Shown here piece by piece: positions 6,383 to 6,846 of a stretch of DNA of 6,846 bases. The notes under the pieces were generated by a model. It was not told where the DNA came from, did no database searches, and was given only the letters and a program-made list of their open reading frames with translations. Made by a program: the position numbers and the translations under genes. Numbering within the stretch: position 1 is the first letter of the stretch; the number at the start of each line of letters is the position of its first letter. Origin of the DNA: Burkholderiaceae bacterium (lineage in GTDB: Bacteria > Pseudomonadota > Gammaproteobacteria > Burkholderiales > Burkholderiaceae_C); the NCBI GenBank assembly GCA_023262645.1, contig JALRAA010000078.1:1-6846 (forward strand), read 5' to 3'.

Positions 6383-6846
6383 ATGGACAAAAAAGCCCTT
6401 CGCAAACAATTGATTCAAGAGCGCTTAGACATGCCTGATCGGGCGCAGCGTGCCGACTTGTTGCAACGCGTGATGCGCATATGGTTGTTCGACCGAAAGG
6501 ACGCCGTCATCGGTGCATATTGGCCGATCAAAGGGGAATTTGATCCGTTGCCCGCATTGCACCGCTGGAAAGAAGACGGTGAGTTGCTTGATGACCCTGT
6601 GCTGCGTCGCATTGGGTTGCCAGTGGTCGACAAAGTCACCAAAACCTTGACCTTTCATGCGTGGTACCCTGGTTGCGACATGGAAGAAGATGCTTACCGC
6701 ATACCCAAACCCAAAGACACCGAAGTGGTAGTACCCACGTTGTTGTTTGTGCCTTGCGTAGGCTATGGGCCGGGTGGATACCGCTTGGGTTATGGCGGTG
6801 GCTTTTACGACCGCACATTGGCGCAATTGCAACCCTCTCCATTCAC
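6383..6846 (+). CDS. ygfA: 5-formyltetrahydrofolate cyclo-ligase (3' end outside window)
   Basis: The first 154 residues of an enzyme that uses ATP to convert 5-formyltetrahydrofolate to 5,10-methenyltetrahydrofolate in one-carbon metabolism; it is cytoplasmic. The frame is open to the right edge, and the full protein is usually about 190-200 residues. Visible family marks are the N-terminal KKALRKQLIQERL, YWPIKGEFD (46-54), the segment GLPVVDKVTKTLTFHAWYPG (78-97), IPKP (107-110) and the ATP/substrate loop GPGGYRLGYGGGFYDRTL (129-146). A TAA at 6365-6367 in this frame limits the start to ATG 6371 or ATG 6383; the second fits the family's N-terminus and the AAGGG site better. It diverges from slt with a 40-base gap in which I find no convincing promoter. 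The gene has no obvious functional tie to slt. Confidence 0.93.
   Translation, partial: MDKKALRKQLIQERLDMPDRAQRADLLQRVMRIWLFDRKDAVIGAYWPIKGEFDPLPALHRWKEDGELLDDPVLRRIGLPVVDKVTKTLTFHAWYPGCDMEEDAYRIPKPKDTEVVVPTLLFVPCVGYGPGGYRLGYGGGFYDRTLAQLQPSPF

Noticed and set aside
6343..6405. An extended slt start at 6405
   Set aside because: It would bury the signal peptide behind 21 residues and overlap the start of the divergent cyclo-ligase gene.

Overview
The window is ordinary chromosomal DNA from a Gram-negative bacterium, most likely a betaproteobacterium of the order Burkholderiales (Comamonadaceae-like). This is inferred from the protein types (a YciA thioesterase, an Atm1-type ABC exporter, and an Slt lytic transglycosylase divergent from 5-formyltetrahydrofolate cyclo-ligase), the moderate GC content and the heavy use of TTG for leucine. 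It is densely packed: seven protein genes, two of them cut by the window edges, no gap above about 60 bases, and no RNA genes, mobile elements or CRISPR arrays that I can see.

Left part (1-1966, + strand): the end of a large acyl-CoA dehydrogenase, a small secreted DUF2147 protein (start at 735 chosen from a clear ribosome binding site) and a crotonase. They lie 28-32 bases apart and look like one operon for acyl-CoA (fatty acid-type) degradation. The crotonase lacks both glutamates of classical enoyl-CoA hydratase but has the glutamate position of delta3-delta2-enoyl-CoA isomerases. A convergent yciA gene (2023-2451, - strand) encodes an acyl-CoA thioesterase, so four neighbouring genes include three acyl-CoA enzymes.

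Middle (2486-4309, + strand): a complete Atm1/HMT1-type ABC half-transporter, probably exporting glutathione-linked or metal-related compounds. It is divergent from yciA, and the roughly 35-base space between the two starts is almost filled by a strong inverted repeat (2448-2482, 13 of 14 arm positions paired, 7-base spacer). This is the most interesting non-coding signal in the window. Neither gene has a clear Shine-Dalgarno sequence there.

Right part (4306-6846): a soluble lytic transglycosylase on the - strand meets the ABC gene tail to tail, both stop codons lying in one CTAG. A 10-bp imperfect inverted repeat surrounds this junction, followed by a T7 run. The transglycosylase gene carries an 18-bp perfect palindrome. 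Divergent from it, 40 bases away, begins 5-formyltetrahydrofolate cyclo-ligase, which runs off the right edge.

I see no clearly new multi-gene system. The points worth checking are the yciA/ABC dyad, the DUF2147 protein inside an acyl-CoA operon, the isomerase-like crotonase active site, and the compact convergent junction.
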